DNA of 64,000 nt from Komarekiella delphini-convector SJRDD-AB1 (GTDB lineage: Bacteria > Cyanobacteriota > Cyanobacteriia > Cyanobacteriales > Nostocaceae): the NCBI RefSeq assembly GCF_014831675.1, contig NZ_VJXY01000002.1, positions 62,001 to 126,000 on the forward strand. The letters are read 5' to 3'. The first letter of the stretch is position 1, and every line of letters starts with the position of its first letter. A model generated the notes under the pieces. That model searched no databases and was not told the origin of the DNA. It worked only from the letters and a program-made list of their open reading frames with translations. The position numbers and the translations under genes were made by a program. Of this stretch, positions 49,751 through 58,871 are shown piece by piece.

Positions 49751-51463
49751 CTAATAATGAGTTCCCGACTTGCGATGATGCACGGCGGTAACGCCATCTT
49801 GATTTAGAACTTTGCCATTCTCGACAGTTGCATAAACCAGCCAATGATCACCGGATTCCATCCGATTTTGTACAGAACATTCCAAGTATGCTAGGGCATC
49901 TGTAAGAACAGGAGAACCGTTTTCAGTTTCTTCGGCAGCAACACCAGCAAATCGGTCTTGTGCTGGGCCGAAAGGTTTGAGGAAGTGCTTCATCAAACCT
50001 AAGTGATTGCCTTCTTTGAGGATGTTGAGGACAAATTTGTTTCCTGAGTGGGTCAGGGTTTCTATAGCGCGGTCTTTGGCTACGGCGATGGTTAAACCGG
50101 GGGGATTAAAGCTGGCTTGAGATACCCAAGAGGCTAACATGGCACTGGATCTATCACCTTCTTTGGCAGTGAGAACGCAAAGAGAACCGACAATCCGACC
50201 AACTGCTTGTTCTACAGTAGTAGCAGGTTGACTTGGCGATCGCACTTTTTTAGCTTTCTTCAGTGCTTGGGCAAAGTCGGTTCCGGCTTCTTCACATAAT
50301 TGCAGAGTCGCATCGTTGGGTTTGAATTTGACGCGGATGGGGTCGAAACCAAACCGATAACCAGCATCTTTAAGTTTGCCTTCAATTAAATCAACTGCTT
50401 CACCACTCCAGCCAAAGGAACCAAACACACCAGCGAGTTGATTGTTAGTGGCAGTCGATAGGACAATTCCTAAAGCCGTTTGTACAGGTGTGGGTGCATG
50501 TCCGCCGAGGGTGGGGGAACCGATGACAAAGCCGGCAGATTTTTCGACAGCGGCGCGGATATCTTCAGGATCGGTAAATTCGCAGTTAATCGATTCTACA
50601 GCGACGCCAGCTTTTGTGATGCCACGAGCGATCGCCTGGGCTAAAGTTGCAGTATTCCCGTAAGCTGAAGCATAAATCAACGCTACTGTCAAATCAGCAG
50701 ATGTTTGCTGCTGGCTCCACTCTCGATAAGCTTTAGTCAGGTCAATTAAGCTATAGCGTACCAAAGGGCCGTGTCCGGTAGCATACATTCTCACGGGAAA
50801 ATCGGCCAGTTTATCCAGCGCTGTTTCAACCTGACGAGCATGAGGAGCCATCAGGCAATCAAAATAATAGCGCCGATCTTCGTTATATATTTCCCAACCT
50901 TCATCAAAAACCTGATCCCCGCAAACATGCGCCCCAAATAACTTATCTGAGTACAAAATTTCTGTTTGCGGGTCATAGGTGCAAAGCTGATCTGCATAGC
51001 GTGGATTAGGGGTGGGGATAAATTGTAGATAGTGTCCTTGACCTAAATCTAGGGTTTCTTCCCCCCGCATTACCATAATTGGCAAATCTGGGTTTTCCAA
51101 CGCTCCACGCAAATTTTTTGCCCCTGGATTAGAACACACAAAGGTAATTTGAGGAGCAATTTCCAGTAAGGCTTTTAAGGTTTCAGCGCGGTTGGGATTG
51201 ACGTGACCTAAAATTACATAATCCAGCTTTGTGACATCAAAACGCTGCTGCAAAGCTTCTAAATAAATTTGCGTAAACGTTTCACCCGGAGGGTCAATGA
51301 TAGCAGTTTTATCGCCTTCAATTAAATAAGAATTGGCAGTTGTACCCTTGGCAAGAGCGTATTCAATTTCAAATCTGAGCCTTGACCAACTGCGCGATCG
51401 CAGTACTCTTGTGTCTGTAGCAATGGGGTAAACTTGAACGTCACGGGGTTTGTTTGCTGACAT
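49751..51463 (-). CDS. Flavodiiron protein, Flv1-type
   Basis: About 570 residues in three domains: metallo-beta-lactamase-like (about 1-250), flavodoxin (about 260-400) and a C-terminal flavin-reductase domain (about 415-570). At the diiron site the canonical HxExDH is replaced by GHVNPNR, and other ligands are also changed (TPNPRYADQ, SDKLFGAHV). This substitution pattern is typical of Flv1/Flv2, which work as heterodimers with Flv3/Flv4. It would partner the adjacent Flv3 in NADPH-dependent reduction of O2 to water. ATG 51463 (MSANKPRD) is chosen; the frame's extension to 51562 is a dispersed repeat. Confidence 0.88.
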   Translation of the reverse strand: MSANKPRDVQVYPIATDTRVLRSRSWSRLRFEIEYALAKGTTANSYLIEGDKTAIIDPPGETFTQIYLEALQQRFDVTKLDYVILGHVNPNRAETLKALLEIAPQITFVCSNPGAKNLRGALENPDLPIMVMRGEETLDLGQGHYLQFIPTPNPRYADQLCTYDPQTEILYSDKLFGAHVCGDQVFDEGWEIYNEDRRYYFDCLMAPHARQVETALDKLADFPVRMYATGHGPLVRYSLIDLTKAYREWSQQQTSADLTVALIYASAYGNTATLAQAIARGITKAGVAVESINCEFTDPEDIRAAVEKSAGFVIGSPTLGGHAPTPVQTALGIVLSTATNNQLAGVFGSFGWSGEAVDLIEGKLKDAGYRFGFDPIRVKFKPNDATLQLCEEAGTDFAQALKKAKKVRSPSQPATTVEQAVGRIVGSLCVLTAKEGDRSSAMLASWVSQASFNPPGLTIAVAKDRAIETLTHSGNKFVLNILKEGNHLGLMKHFLKPFGPAQDRFAGVAAEETENGSPVLTDALAYLECSVQNRMESGDHWLVYATVENGKVLNQDGVTAVHHRKSGTHY

Positions 51464-51473
51464 GGCTGAAACA

Positions 51474-51575
51474 ATTTTAGATTTTAGATTTTGCGGAAAG
51501 TCTGAGCGGAGGCTTCCTCCGTTGGCGCAGCCCGCCGCAGGCATCAGAACTTTCCAAGACATATTTTGGATTGTT
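51474..51575 (-). repeat. Composite palindromic repeat element (short copy) in the flv3-flv1 gap
   Basis: From ATTTTAGATTTTGCGGAAA through CTGAGCGGAGGCTTCC to CATCAGAACTTTCCAAGAC, the segment matches in inverted orientation the two flanks of the longer element at 4124-4416. The long copy's extra interior is missing here. The open frame that extends flv1 upstream is produced by this repeat. Confidence 0.75.
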
Positions 51576-51648
51576 AATTAAACATCCAAATTCTGGATAT
51601 TAAGTAGGGATGGCTATCCTGCACAAATACTTTTTTATTGAGTGTTTT

Positions 51649-51677
51649 GGGATTTTGGATTATTAATCTAAAATCCC
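51649..51677 (-). other. Intercistronic hairpin between flv3 and flv1
   Basis: GGGATTTT-G-GATT...AATC-T-AAAATCCC forms a long stem with one mismatch, 10 bp after the flv3 stop. There is no T-run on the minus strand, so it is more likely an mRNA-stabilising or partial-termination structure than a full terminator. It belongs to the ATCCAAAAT repeat family. Confidence 0.55.
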
Positions 51678-51687
51678 AAATCCAAAA

Positions 51688-53412
51688 TTAATAGTGGTTT
51701 CCGACTTTGCGATGGTGAACTGCTGTTAATGCATCTGGCTTAGAAACTCGTCCGGCGTAAACGGTGCTGTATACTGCCCAGTGATCGCCGCAGTCCATTC
51801 TACTGACAACTTCGCACTCCATGTATGCGAGGGCGTCGGTGAGGATGGGAGCACCATTTTCGGCTGGCTGAGTTCTCACACCTTCAAAACGATCAGCACC
51901 AGGGGTGAATCGCTTCAAAAAGTGCTTCATGAGTTTTTGGTAATTGGCTTCTTCCAAGATGTTGAGGACAAAGCGATCGCCTACTTGCATAAGTGATTCA
52001 ATTGCTCTGTCTTTGGCAACTGCAATGGAAAATCCCAGCGGTTTGAAGCTGGCTTGACTTACCCAAGAGGCTAACATTGCACTGGAGACATCGCCTTTTT
52101 TGGCGGTAATGATGTATAGTCCGCCGCTGAGTCTACCTAATGCTTTATCTAGGTCAGCATCTAGGGATTTCATCGCTTTGATGCTGCGATCGCGTCCCAG
52201 CCATTGACCTAAGTCTGTACCCGCTTCTTCACACAACTTGTAGGTGTTTTCTGTAGGGGTTTGCTTAATCCGAATCGCTGGGAAAACTGTTGTCAAACCC
52301 AAATTGCGGAATTTACTCAGCAACGGATCTATCGGCTCATCATCGCCACCGCCAGTTTCAAATACACCTATGGCTTGCTTTTCTTTGGCAGATCCTAACA
52401 CTGTGCTGAGTGCAGCTTGGATGCTAGCAGCACCAGAAGCCGGAGGCATACCAACTACAAGTCCAGTACAGCGGCTAACTAGTTCCCGCAACTCTTGCAA
52501 ATCTACTTCTGATCCCAAGTCCACAATTTCCACGGCGACACCAGTTTTACTGATACCGTTGGCAATTGCTTGAGCTAGGCGATCGCTATACCCATATTCG
52601 GAAACGTAAAATATGCCTACTGCTGTTTCTGCCTTGGTTTGGTTTTGGCTCCAAGTGCGGTAACGTCCAGTTAGTTCCTCAACATTGTGAGATAATAGCG
52701 GGCCGTGACCTGTGGCAATCATGCCAATATTTTTCAGTTCCCCCATGCGCTTGAGGGCGGATAAAACTGACCGCGCATTTGGCCCCATCAAGCAATCGTA
52801 GTAGTAATGAAAGTCTTCTTCGATAGCTGCCAAGTCTTCGTCAAACGTGCTATCTGAGCAATAGTGCAACCCAAAAGCATCGCAGGTGTAGAGAATTTGG
52901 GTTTTGTGGTCAAAGCTGAAGATGGTATCTGGCCAATGTAAATTGGGTGCAATGACAAATTCAAATTCGTGACCATTACCTAAATCTAAGCGATCGCCAT
53001 TTTTCACAATCCGCCGCTTAAATGGTTGATGTACCAGATCCTCAAGAAACTGAATCGCCACCTTAGAACCAACAACGGTGATTTCTGGGGCCAGTTGCAG
53101 CATATCTTTAACTAAGCCGCTGTGGTCTGGCTCTGTATGGCTGATGATCAAATAATCAATTTCTTTTGGGTTGATTAGTCCCGTAAGCGTATCAAAATAT
53201 AATTGACGAAACTTTTCGTGGGAGGTATCAACTAAGGCAGTCTGCTCGCCTCGGATCAGAAACGAGTTGTAAGTAGTACCGTTTTGCAGACCAAACTCAA
53301 TATCGAAGCGATCGCGATCCCAGTCTAAAGAGCGAATTGCCGTCGTATCTTGAGCGATTTCCACAGTCTGTATGGTGAGCCGTTTTTCAGTTTTTTCGGT
53401 GAGCGCTACCAT
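51688..53412 (-). CDS. Flavodiiron protein, Flv3-type
   Basis: A 574-residue protein with metallo-beta-lactamase-like, flavodoxin and flavin-reductase domains. The diiron ligands are canonical: SHTEPDHSG (His92, Glu94, Asp96, His97), NLHWPDT, TCDAFGLHYC and ATGHGPLL. The flavodoxin part contains VGIFYVSEYGYSDRLAQAIA, and the C-terminal part ALGRLSGGLYIITAKKGDVS. Flv3 with Flv1 directs photosynthetic electrons from PSI to O2 (Mehler-like reaction). An flv3-then-flv1 order on one strand resembles the heterocyst-type flv1B/flv3B locus of Anabaena PCC 7120, but vegetative paralogues cannot be excluded. Confidence 0.9.
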   Translation of the reverse strand: MVALTEKTEKRLTIQTVEIAQDTTAIRSLDWDRDRFDIEFGLQNGTTYNSFLIRGEQTALVDTSHEKFRQLYFDTLTGLINPKEIDYLIISHTEPDHSGLVKDMLQLAPEITVVGSKVAIQFLEDLVHQPFKRRIVKNGDRLDLGNGHEFEFVIAPNLHWPDTIFSFDHKTQILYTCDAFGLHYCSDSTFDEDLAAIEEDFHYYYDCLMGPNARSVLSALKRMGELKNIGMIATGHGPLLSHNVEELTGRYRTWSQNQTKAETAVGIFYVSEYGYSDRLAQAIANGISKTGVAVEIVDLGSEVDLQELRELVSRCTGLVVGMPPASGAASIQAALSTVLGSAKEKQAIGVFETGGGDDEPIDPLLSKFRNLGLTTVFPAIRIKQTPTENTYKLCEEAGTDLGQWLGRDRSIKAMKSLDADLDKALGRLSGGLYIITAKKGDVSSAMLASWVSQASFKPLGFSIAVAKDRAIESLMQVGDRFVLNILEEANYQKLMKHFLKRFTPGADRFEGVRTQPAENGAPILTDALAYMECEVVSRMDCGDHWAVYSTVYAGRVSKPDALTAVHHRKVGNHY

Positions 53413-53521
53413 AACCCCCTCCTTGACAAATTGAGTATTTATTCCTCTAGTTTTATTGTTACACGCCGGGAATGTTAATTTTTATTAAAAAACCTATGGC
53501 TAACTTAAAAAAAATAAAAGT

Positions 53522-54364
53522 GTGAAACTACCAAAACACCCAGAATACAGAGAAAATCTTTGGTTAGCTCTGGAAATTGGGAATTCTCGGTTGCATTGGG
53601 CGTTGTTTATAGGCGAAGCTTTGGAGTGTGTTTGGGATACTGACCATTTACCTAAGTTTGTCATACAGCAGATGGCTCAATGTCGAACACTGGATGATTT
53701 GCCAACAGAAATTTTTCCATTTAGTAAGCTGAGTGGTAAACAAAGAGAAATTATTGCAGAAACATCTTCCTATCTACCCATTTTTGTAGCTTCTGTAGTT
53801 CCCAAGCAAACAGCGCTTTGGCAGAATTACCCCCATATTCGCGTTATTACCTTAGACCAAGTTCCGCTCAAGGGAATGTATCCAACGTTGGGAATTGACC
53901 GCGCCTTGGCTTTGTGGGGTGCGGGGAAAACTTGGGGTTTTCCCATGCTGGTTATTGATGCTGGAACAGCGCTGACTTTTACAGGTGCAGATGCTAACCA
54001 ATGTCTGGTTGGAGGCGCAATTATGCCGGGAATAGGATTGCAATTTGCAACTCTAGGTCAAAAAACAGGGCAATTACCACTTGTAGAGACAAATAATTTC
54101 ACGCTACCTCCACGCTTCGCTCTCAATACACAAGAGGCAATTCAAAGTGGAGTTATTTACACTTTATTAGCTGGAATCAAAGATTTTATTGAGGCGTGGT
54201 GGAGTTTATTTCCTAAAGGAAAGATTGCGATTAAAGGAGGCGATCGCACTCTGTTGATAAACTATCTACAAGCCTTGTATCCTGAAATTGCAGAATGTTT
54301 GATAATAGAACCAAATTTAATTTTTTGGGGAATGCAAAAAATAGTAACGGAGAATGGAGAATAA
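53522..54364 (+). CDS. coaX: Type III pantothenate kinase
   Basis: A 280-residue enzyme that phosphorylates pantothenate in coenzyme A synthesis. The actin-like fold motifs are [15 protein letters not shown] (phosphate-1), [16 protein letters not shown] (phosphate-2) and [32 protein letters not shown] is the conserved GxDR region. The start codon is GTG at 53522. It is divergent from flv3 with a 109-bp gap. Its end overlaps a possible upstream start of the next gene. Confidence 0.9.
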   Translation: MKLPKHPEYRENLWLALEIGNSRLHWALFIGEALECVWDTDHLPKFVIQQMAQCRTLDDLPTEIFPFSKLSGKQREIIAETSSYLPIFVASVVPKQTALWQNYPHIRVITLDQVPLKGMYPTLGIDRALALWGAGKTWGFPMLVIDAGTALTFTGADANQCLVGGAIMPGIGLQFATLGQKTGQLPLVETNNFTLPPRFALNTQEAIQSGVIYTLLAGIKDFIEAWWSLFPKGKIAIKGGDRTLLINYLQALYPEIAECLIIEPNLIFWGMQKIVTENGE

Positions 54365-54446
54365 GAATCTGAATTTTCACGACCAGCAGATAAGCCAAAG
54401 CACGGATAGCTTAGAATTAAGAGAGAAGTTTAGCTTTGGTGACATT

Positions 54447-54893
54447 ATGCCTCAAACTTCACAGTTAGATGTGATTATGCAGCAATTGGATGCCCTTTCT
54501 TTAGCTGAATTGCTAGCAGTTAGGGCAAGAGTCGATGCCTTGATTGAGAGGCAATCGTTGCCATTGGGTAACGTTAAAATTCCTAATACTGCTGCTCATG
54601 GGAGTTATCGTAAATTTACATTCATTCATAATGAGAATAGCGACGTTGATATCCTTGCTCCACTTACAACCATAAACCCACCAATAACAAATGCAACAAA
54701 TCGCTTCCTATACTCGTTACGAGAATTAAGGCATCAAGTTGTCCAATTATCTGAATCGGAAGCAAAAGAGGATGATTCTTTAGAACAGGTAATAGAACTA
54801 GTTGATGAATGGATGGCTGATGAATCAGGATACGATGAGGAAAAGTATTCTCAAATTGAGGCAGCTTTAACTCAGAATAAGCTGTCAGTATAA
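54447..54893 (+). CDS. Putative antitoxin partner of a PIN-domain toxin
   Basis: About 148 residues from ATG 54447 (MPQTSQLDVIMQQLDALSLA). An upstream ATG (54354), overlapping the coaX end by 11 bp, would add 31 residues of weak character. The N-terminal helix-rich part (ELLAVRARVDALIERQS) and the acidic C-terminus (EQVIELVDEWMADESGYDEE) are usual in antitoxins, but no named family is recognised. The stop is 8 bp before the PIN gene, the usual antitoxin-first order. No clear DNA-binding motif is visible. Confidence 0.65.
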   Translation: MPQTSQLDVIMQQLDALSLAELLAVRARVDALIERQSLPLGNVKIPNTAAHGSYRKFTFIHNENSDVDILAPLTTINPPITNATNRFLYSLRELRHQVVQLSESEAKEDDSLEQVIELVDEWMADESGYDEEKYSQIEAALTQNKLSV

Positions 54894-54901
54894 TAGTAAA
54901 G

Positions 54902-55366
54902 ATGATTAGAGTCATATTATTAGATACTCATCCCTTGAGTAAAGTAACGCATCCAAAAATATACTCAAAAGTACAAGAGTGGTTGAAATTTTTGCGAGAA
55001 AATAAAACTGTTATACGTGTGCCAGAAATAGCCGATTATGAACTTCGGCGTGAACTATTGAGACAAGGAAATTTAAAGAGTATAAACCGCCTCAATAAAC
55101 TTAGCCAAATTTGTCTCATACCCCTAACTCCCGAAACGATGCAAAAAGCAGCCGAGTTATGGGCATGGGTACGAAAACTGGGAAAGCCTACCGCAAGCAA
55201 TGATAGCTTGGATGGTGATGTAATTCTTGCCGCTCAGGCAATTCTCCAATTGAAGAGTTTTGATGAAGTGATAGTTGTGACAACAAATTTAAAACACATA
55301 TCACGCTTTGAGAGCAAAGGTATAGATATAGCAGATTGGCAGCAAACTCTCAATGATTTAGTTTAA
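54902..55366 (+). CDS. PIN-domain protein (VapC-like toxin)
   Basis: A 154-residue protein with a PIN-type arrangement of acidic residues: ILLDTHPLS (Asp at residue 8), VPEIADYELRRELL (Glu), and NDSLDGDVILAAQAI followed by VVTTNLKHISRF (Asp residues, then TTN). These are the residues that hold Mg2+/Mn2+ in VapC ribonucleases. Together with the gene 8 bp upstream it forms a likely toxin-antitoxin module. RNA target unknown. The start ATG at 54902 follows an AAAG-rich leader. Confidence 0.8.
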   Translation: MIRVILLDTHPLSKVTHPKIYSKVQEWLKFLRENKTVIRVPEIADYELRRELLRQGNLKSINRLNKLSQICLIPLTPETMQKAAELWAWVRKLGKPTASNDSLDGDVILAAQAILQLKSFDEVIVVTTNLKHISRFESKGIDIADWQQTLNDLV

Positions 55367-55438
55367 TTAATCTCACCATTTTTTTAGAAGCAATACGTAA
55401 CCCGCTTCCATCTAACTAAATTATTAATGTTTTAATAC

Positions 55439-56251
55439 TCAATTCCCTTTAATAAAGTCCCGAATATCGACCGCCACAACCTCAGCACAAGATTCTGGTA
55501 AATCATTTCCTGCATGAGGAATCATTTTCAACTCGACCTTCGCAGTTAGTTGAGCATAAACCCGACTTTTAGCTAGAGCATCTGGTGTATCTTGACCACC
55601 TTGTAAAATTAAAACTGGGACTTCTATCATATAAAGCCGCTTTTGCAGTAATTCCGCTTCAATTTCTGCTTGCTTTCTTTTGAAAAGTAATTGGCAAGCT
55701 ATAGGATATGGTGATAACTCCTGACGTAACTGCAAGTCTTGGGCAATTTTCTCATACCAACCCAGGATTTTAGTCAAGGGAGTTAGCGATCGCAACAGTT
55801 TAACTACTAATGGCGGATAGTTTAGTAATCGCCGCATTTTCCGACAATACTCTTCTTGTCCTTGTATTTCTACACCTTCTGGTGCTAACAGTACCACACC
55901 ATCAACTTTCTCTGGATACTTGAGAGTATAGCTAGCAGCAACCCAACCCCCAAGAGAATGTCCTACTAAATATACCTTTTCTAGTTTCACTGCTTGTAGA
56001 AACTCAGATAGACATTCGACTTGTAAATCAATTGAATGGTGAATATTAGGATTCTCTGATTCACCAAACCCTAGTAAATCAGGTGAGAAGCAATGGAAAT
56101 CTTGTGAGAGCGATTTCATAACAGATATCCATTGACTGCTATCATTCCAAGCACCATGTAAAAAAATGACAGGAGTTCCTTCACCAACTTCACGCCAGAA
56201 TATTAGCCCTTGCGAAAGCTTTCTCCGGGAGTTACGGAATAGCGTATCCAT
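55439..56251 (-). CDS. Alpha/beta hydrolase
   Basis: A 270-residue enzyme with the nucleophile elbow GHSLGG (Ser near residue 97). FLHGAWNDSSQW near the start supplies the oxyanion region, GGQDTPDALAKS carries the acid and MIPHAGNDLP the catalytic His. The cap region (about 125-200) is helical and charged. Substrate is unknown; a general esterase, lipase or C-C hydrolase is possible. It is followed downstream by a repeat-rich gap with TAGTCATTAGTCATTAGG heptads (56281-56300 on the plus strand). Confidence 0.85.
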   Translation of the reverse strand: MDTLFRNSRRKLSQGLIFWREVGEGTPVIFLHGAWNDSSQWISVMKSLSQDFHCFSPDLLGFGESENPNIHHSIDLQVECLSEFLQAVKLEKVYLVGHSLGGWVAASYTLKYPEKVDGVVLLAPEGVEIQGQEEYCRKMRRLLNYPPLVVKLLRSLTPLTKILGWYEKIAQDLQLRQELSPYPIACQLLFKRKQAEIEAELLQKRLYMIEVPVLILQGGQDTPDALAKSRVYAQLTAKVELKMIPHAGNDLPESCAEVVAVDIRDFIKGN

Positions 56252-56336
56252 ATTTAATTTAGTAGTTAACTTTTAGAATACTAGTCATTAGTCATTAGGA
56301 ATTGGCACAGGACAAATGACCAATGACAAAATAGTT

Positions 56337-56831
56337 TTATGCTAGTGTTGTCAGCCCATTCAAATAGTCTTGCAACTGCCTTGTGTGGTCGTGAGACATT
56401 TGTCCTGGAGGCAGAGAATTGACAGGGAAAGCCTGGATTTCTATGACTTCCAAAGTATCCTGAACCTCCATTGTCCCATGCACTTGGGCCTCAACCACAA
56501 CACAAATTGAATGGATTCTAGGATCGCGGTCTGGCGCGGAGTAAACTCCAACTAAACGCCGAATTTCAACTAATTCAAGTCCAGTTTCCTCCTTCAACTC
56601 CCGGCGAATTGTACTAGGAATATCTTCTCCCCAGTCCACCATACCTCCCGGCAATGCCCAGCGACCATCGTCGCGTCGCCGAATCAGTACAATGCGACCA
56701 TCTGGTAAAATCGGAATGATACTAGTGCCAGTAATGGGATGCCGAAATATGATACCCAGTACTGTTTGTCCATAGCGCCATAGGGTACGTGTGGACTGTA
56801 CAGCTGCCGCAAAAAAAGCAAGAACGTTCAA
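56337..56831 (-). CDS. Nudix hydrolase
   Basis: A 164-residue protein with an exact Nudix box, G63-X5-E69-X7-R77-E78-L-K-E81-E82-T-G84 (GGMVDWGEDIPSTIRRELKE then ETGLEL). It would hydrolyse a nucleoside diphosphate linked to another moiety. The N-terminus is hydrophobic (VLAFFAAAVQSTRTLW) and could be a peripheral membrane segment. It is oriented leftward; the region upstream is AT-rich. Confidence 0.88.
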   Translation of the reverse strand: MNVLAFFAAAVQSTRTLWRYGQTVLGIIFRHPITGTSIIPILPDGRIVLIRRRDDGRWALPGGMVDWGEDIPSTIRRELKEETGLELVEIRRLVGVYSAPDRDPRIHSICVVVEAQVHGTMEVQDTLEVIEIQAFPVNSLPPGQMSHDHTRQLQDYLNGLTTLA

Positions 56832-57497
56832 TCTTCAAATTTTTGTGTTGTACTCTATAATTCCCTAACACTTACATAACAATCAACTAATAAAATGTTA
56901 GTTGAGTTTTGTTTTATACAAAAATGTTTGTGATTTGGGATTTTATTCTAAGGTTTTCCGTAGAATATTGTTAATTCTAACATCAGGTTTAAATAAATGT
57001 ACTGTGTATATATATACATAACATTCATTAATGCATCAATTTCATTAGATAGCCAGTATTAGCCTTGCTCACAGCAGCTATCAATACTAGTTTTGCAGTA
57101 CTGATTCAGAAAATTAATATAAAAAATCTAAATTACATAATTTCATTGCTTGCATTAACTCTTAAGACTTAATTGGTAATTTTAACTCTCTACTATTTCC
57201 TAATTAAAGTTTATTTTAATCAAATATCAAGTAGTTTAAAGAGCCGCAACAACTAGTTAACTAATTTACATATAGCTAACCTATTTTAATCTCATAAAAG
57301 GTATTTTTGTTTAGCTACCAAGTACATATTTCTAAAGTAGTATTGACATAGCCTAGGAAAACACGGTAGACTAGTATACTGTTAAAAGTTTATTAATTGC
57401 TGAACTAGGCTAAAAGCATATCAATAACATTGGTAGCTGATATTGCCTACGTGATGCCTAGTTGCTCCCTTTTTTGTTGTTTATTAATGAGGTGAAC
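56832..57497. other. Long AT-rich intergenic region before the 54-residue gene
   Basis: About 665 bp without a credible protein gene. It holds the hairpin TCAACTAA-TAAAATG-TTAGTTGA (56883-56905) and TATATATA-type runs near 57010. The part close to 57498 (57350-57490) ends with TGCCTAGTTGCTCCC and a T6 run. A long leader or small RNA is possible but unproven. Confidence 0.4.
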
Positions 57498-57662
57498 ATG
57501 GCCAAGCGCCGTAACCCGAAAAAAGAAAAGGCGCTACGGAACCAGGCGTATGCCAGAAAGTTTCGTAAACGGACTACGACAGGAAGAATGCAGAGAAGGT
57601 TCCAACAAAGACCACCTAAGAGTGAGGAAGAAGAAGGCGCAGCAGCAGCTGATACTGAGTAA
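57498..57662 (+). CDS. Small basic conserved cyanobacterial protein
   Basis: A 54-residue protein, MAKRRNPKKEKALRNQAYAR then KFRKRTTTGRMQRRFQQRPP, with an acidic C-terminal tail (SEEEEGAAAADTE). It is very rich in Lys/Arg, similar in style to ribosome-associated or nucleic-acid-binding small proteins, but no known ribosomal protein fits. ATG 57498 with GAGGTG (57489-57494) as ribosome-binding site is preferred to the upstream TTG (57462). It has its own terminator at 57702, so it is a monocistronic unit. Function unknown. Confidence 0.78.
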   Translation: MAKRRNPKKEKALRNQAYARKFRKRTTTGRMQRRFQQRPPKSEEEEGAAAADTE

Positions 57663-57701
57663 GTTGCCTATTATAATCCTTGCTCTTTGAATCTTTTAGT
57701 G

Positions 57702-57729
57702 ATAAAGGCGTACAAATGTACGCCTTTAT
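57702..57729 (+). terminator. Rho-independent terminator
   Basis: ATAAAGGCGTAC-AAAT-GTACGCCTTTAT followed by TTATT: a 12-bp perfect stem, 40 bp after the 54-residue gene. Confidence 0.85.
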
Positions 57730-57987
57730 TTATTGGTAACTAAGTATTAGACAAGAATAAAGAATCACTAGTTATGTGACTTCAGTCGTCAGTAGAGACG
57801 TGATTTGTCTAATAAAGATTTTACTAGCTCCAATACTTACAGCAATGCCAGCTATTTTAAGAAGCCTGCTGACAGCTATCTTGGTTTCCACCAAGACTTA
57901 GTATAATAATGCCACGCATGATGCGGCTCTTTTAACATTGGCTACGTCTCAAATTTTAAAGATTTCTTTAGCCAAGGAGAACTTGAG

Positions 57988-58869
57988 ATGACAATTCTTG
58001 TAACTGGCGCAACCGGAAATATTGGCGGCGAGGTAGTTCACTATCTCCTTGAACGGAAAGCTTCAATTCGAGGACTAGTACGCGACCCGAAAAAGGCAAC
58101 TAACCTAGCACAGCAAGGGGTAGAACTGGCAATCGGTAACTTATCACAACCTGAAACTCTGGACGCAGCTTTGCAAGGTATCGAAAAAGCATTTTTAGTG
58201 TTGCCTAATTTGCCTAATCAAGTGGAACTAGAATGCACGTTCATTGATGCTGCAAAACAAGCAGGCATACAACAAGTTGTAAAACTTTCAGTAATGGGAG
58301 CAGGTGAATTGCCGAGTACATTTCAGAAATGGCATCGCCAGATTGAACAACATTTAGAGCAGTCAGGGATAGCATGGACGCACCTCCGCCCGAATATGTT
58401 GATGCAGAATATGCGCTGGTTTGCTCAAACGATCGCGCAAAGTGGCTCAATTTACAATTGCGTTGGAGATACCAAAATCTCTCATGTTGATGCTCGTAAT
58501 GTGGCTGCTGTGGTGGGGGTTTGTCTAACTGAACCAGGACATGAAAACAAGAGTTATATCTTGACCGGATCTCAAGCAATTACATTTAATGAAATCGCGG
58601 ACATTTTTGCAAAAGCACTCGGTCGAACTGTGGCGTATGTCGATCTTCCGCCCGCAGATCTTAAAGCTGCGCGACTTGCCAATGGAGAACCGGAATGGTA
58701 TTTAGACGCTGAGTTCGAGTTATTTGATTGTTGGAAACAGGGGGCTGGGTCTGCTGTAACTAACGCGATCGCAACTCTCACTCGTCATCCTGCTACTACT
58801 TATGAAGAGTTCGCTCAATACTACGCTCAAACACGTGCTCAAGATTTCTTTGCAGCTGTTAGGAGTTAA
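57988..58869 (+). CDS. NmrA/SDR-type NAD(P)H-binding protein
   Basis: A 293-residue Rossmann-fold protein. The nucleotide-binding ILVTGATGNIGGEVVHYLLE sits at residues 3-22, followed by VRGLVRDPKK-type NADP-specific basic residues (IRGLVRDPKKATN) and the NmrA-like HLRPNMLMQNMRWFAQTI. The catalytic YxxxK of classical SDRs is not evident, consistent with a redox sensor or isomerase-type member. A ribosome-binding site (AAGGAGA, 57974-57980) precedes ATG 57988. The isochorismatase-like gene starts 2 bp after its stop, indicating an operon. Confidence 0.87.
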   Translation: MTILVTGATGNIGGEVVHYLLERKASIRGLVRDPKKATNLAQQGVELAIGNLSQPETLDAALQGIEKAFLVLPNLPNQVELECTFIDAAKQAGIQQVVKLSVMGAGELPSTFQKWHRQIEQHLEQSGIAWTHLRPNMLMQNMRWFAQTIAQSGSIYNCVGDTKISHVDARNVAAVVGVCLTEPGHENKSYILTGSQAITFNEIADIFAKALGRTVAYVDLPPADLKAARLANGEPEWYLDAEFELFDCWKQGAGSAVTNAIATLTRHPATTYEEFAQYYAQTRAQDFFAAVRS

Positions 58870-58871
58870 TC

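Noticed and set aside
51464-51562. 33-residue N-terminal extension of Flv1
   Set aside because: It is the translation of the dispersed repeat 51474-51575; the conserved protein starts at ATG 51463.
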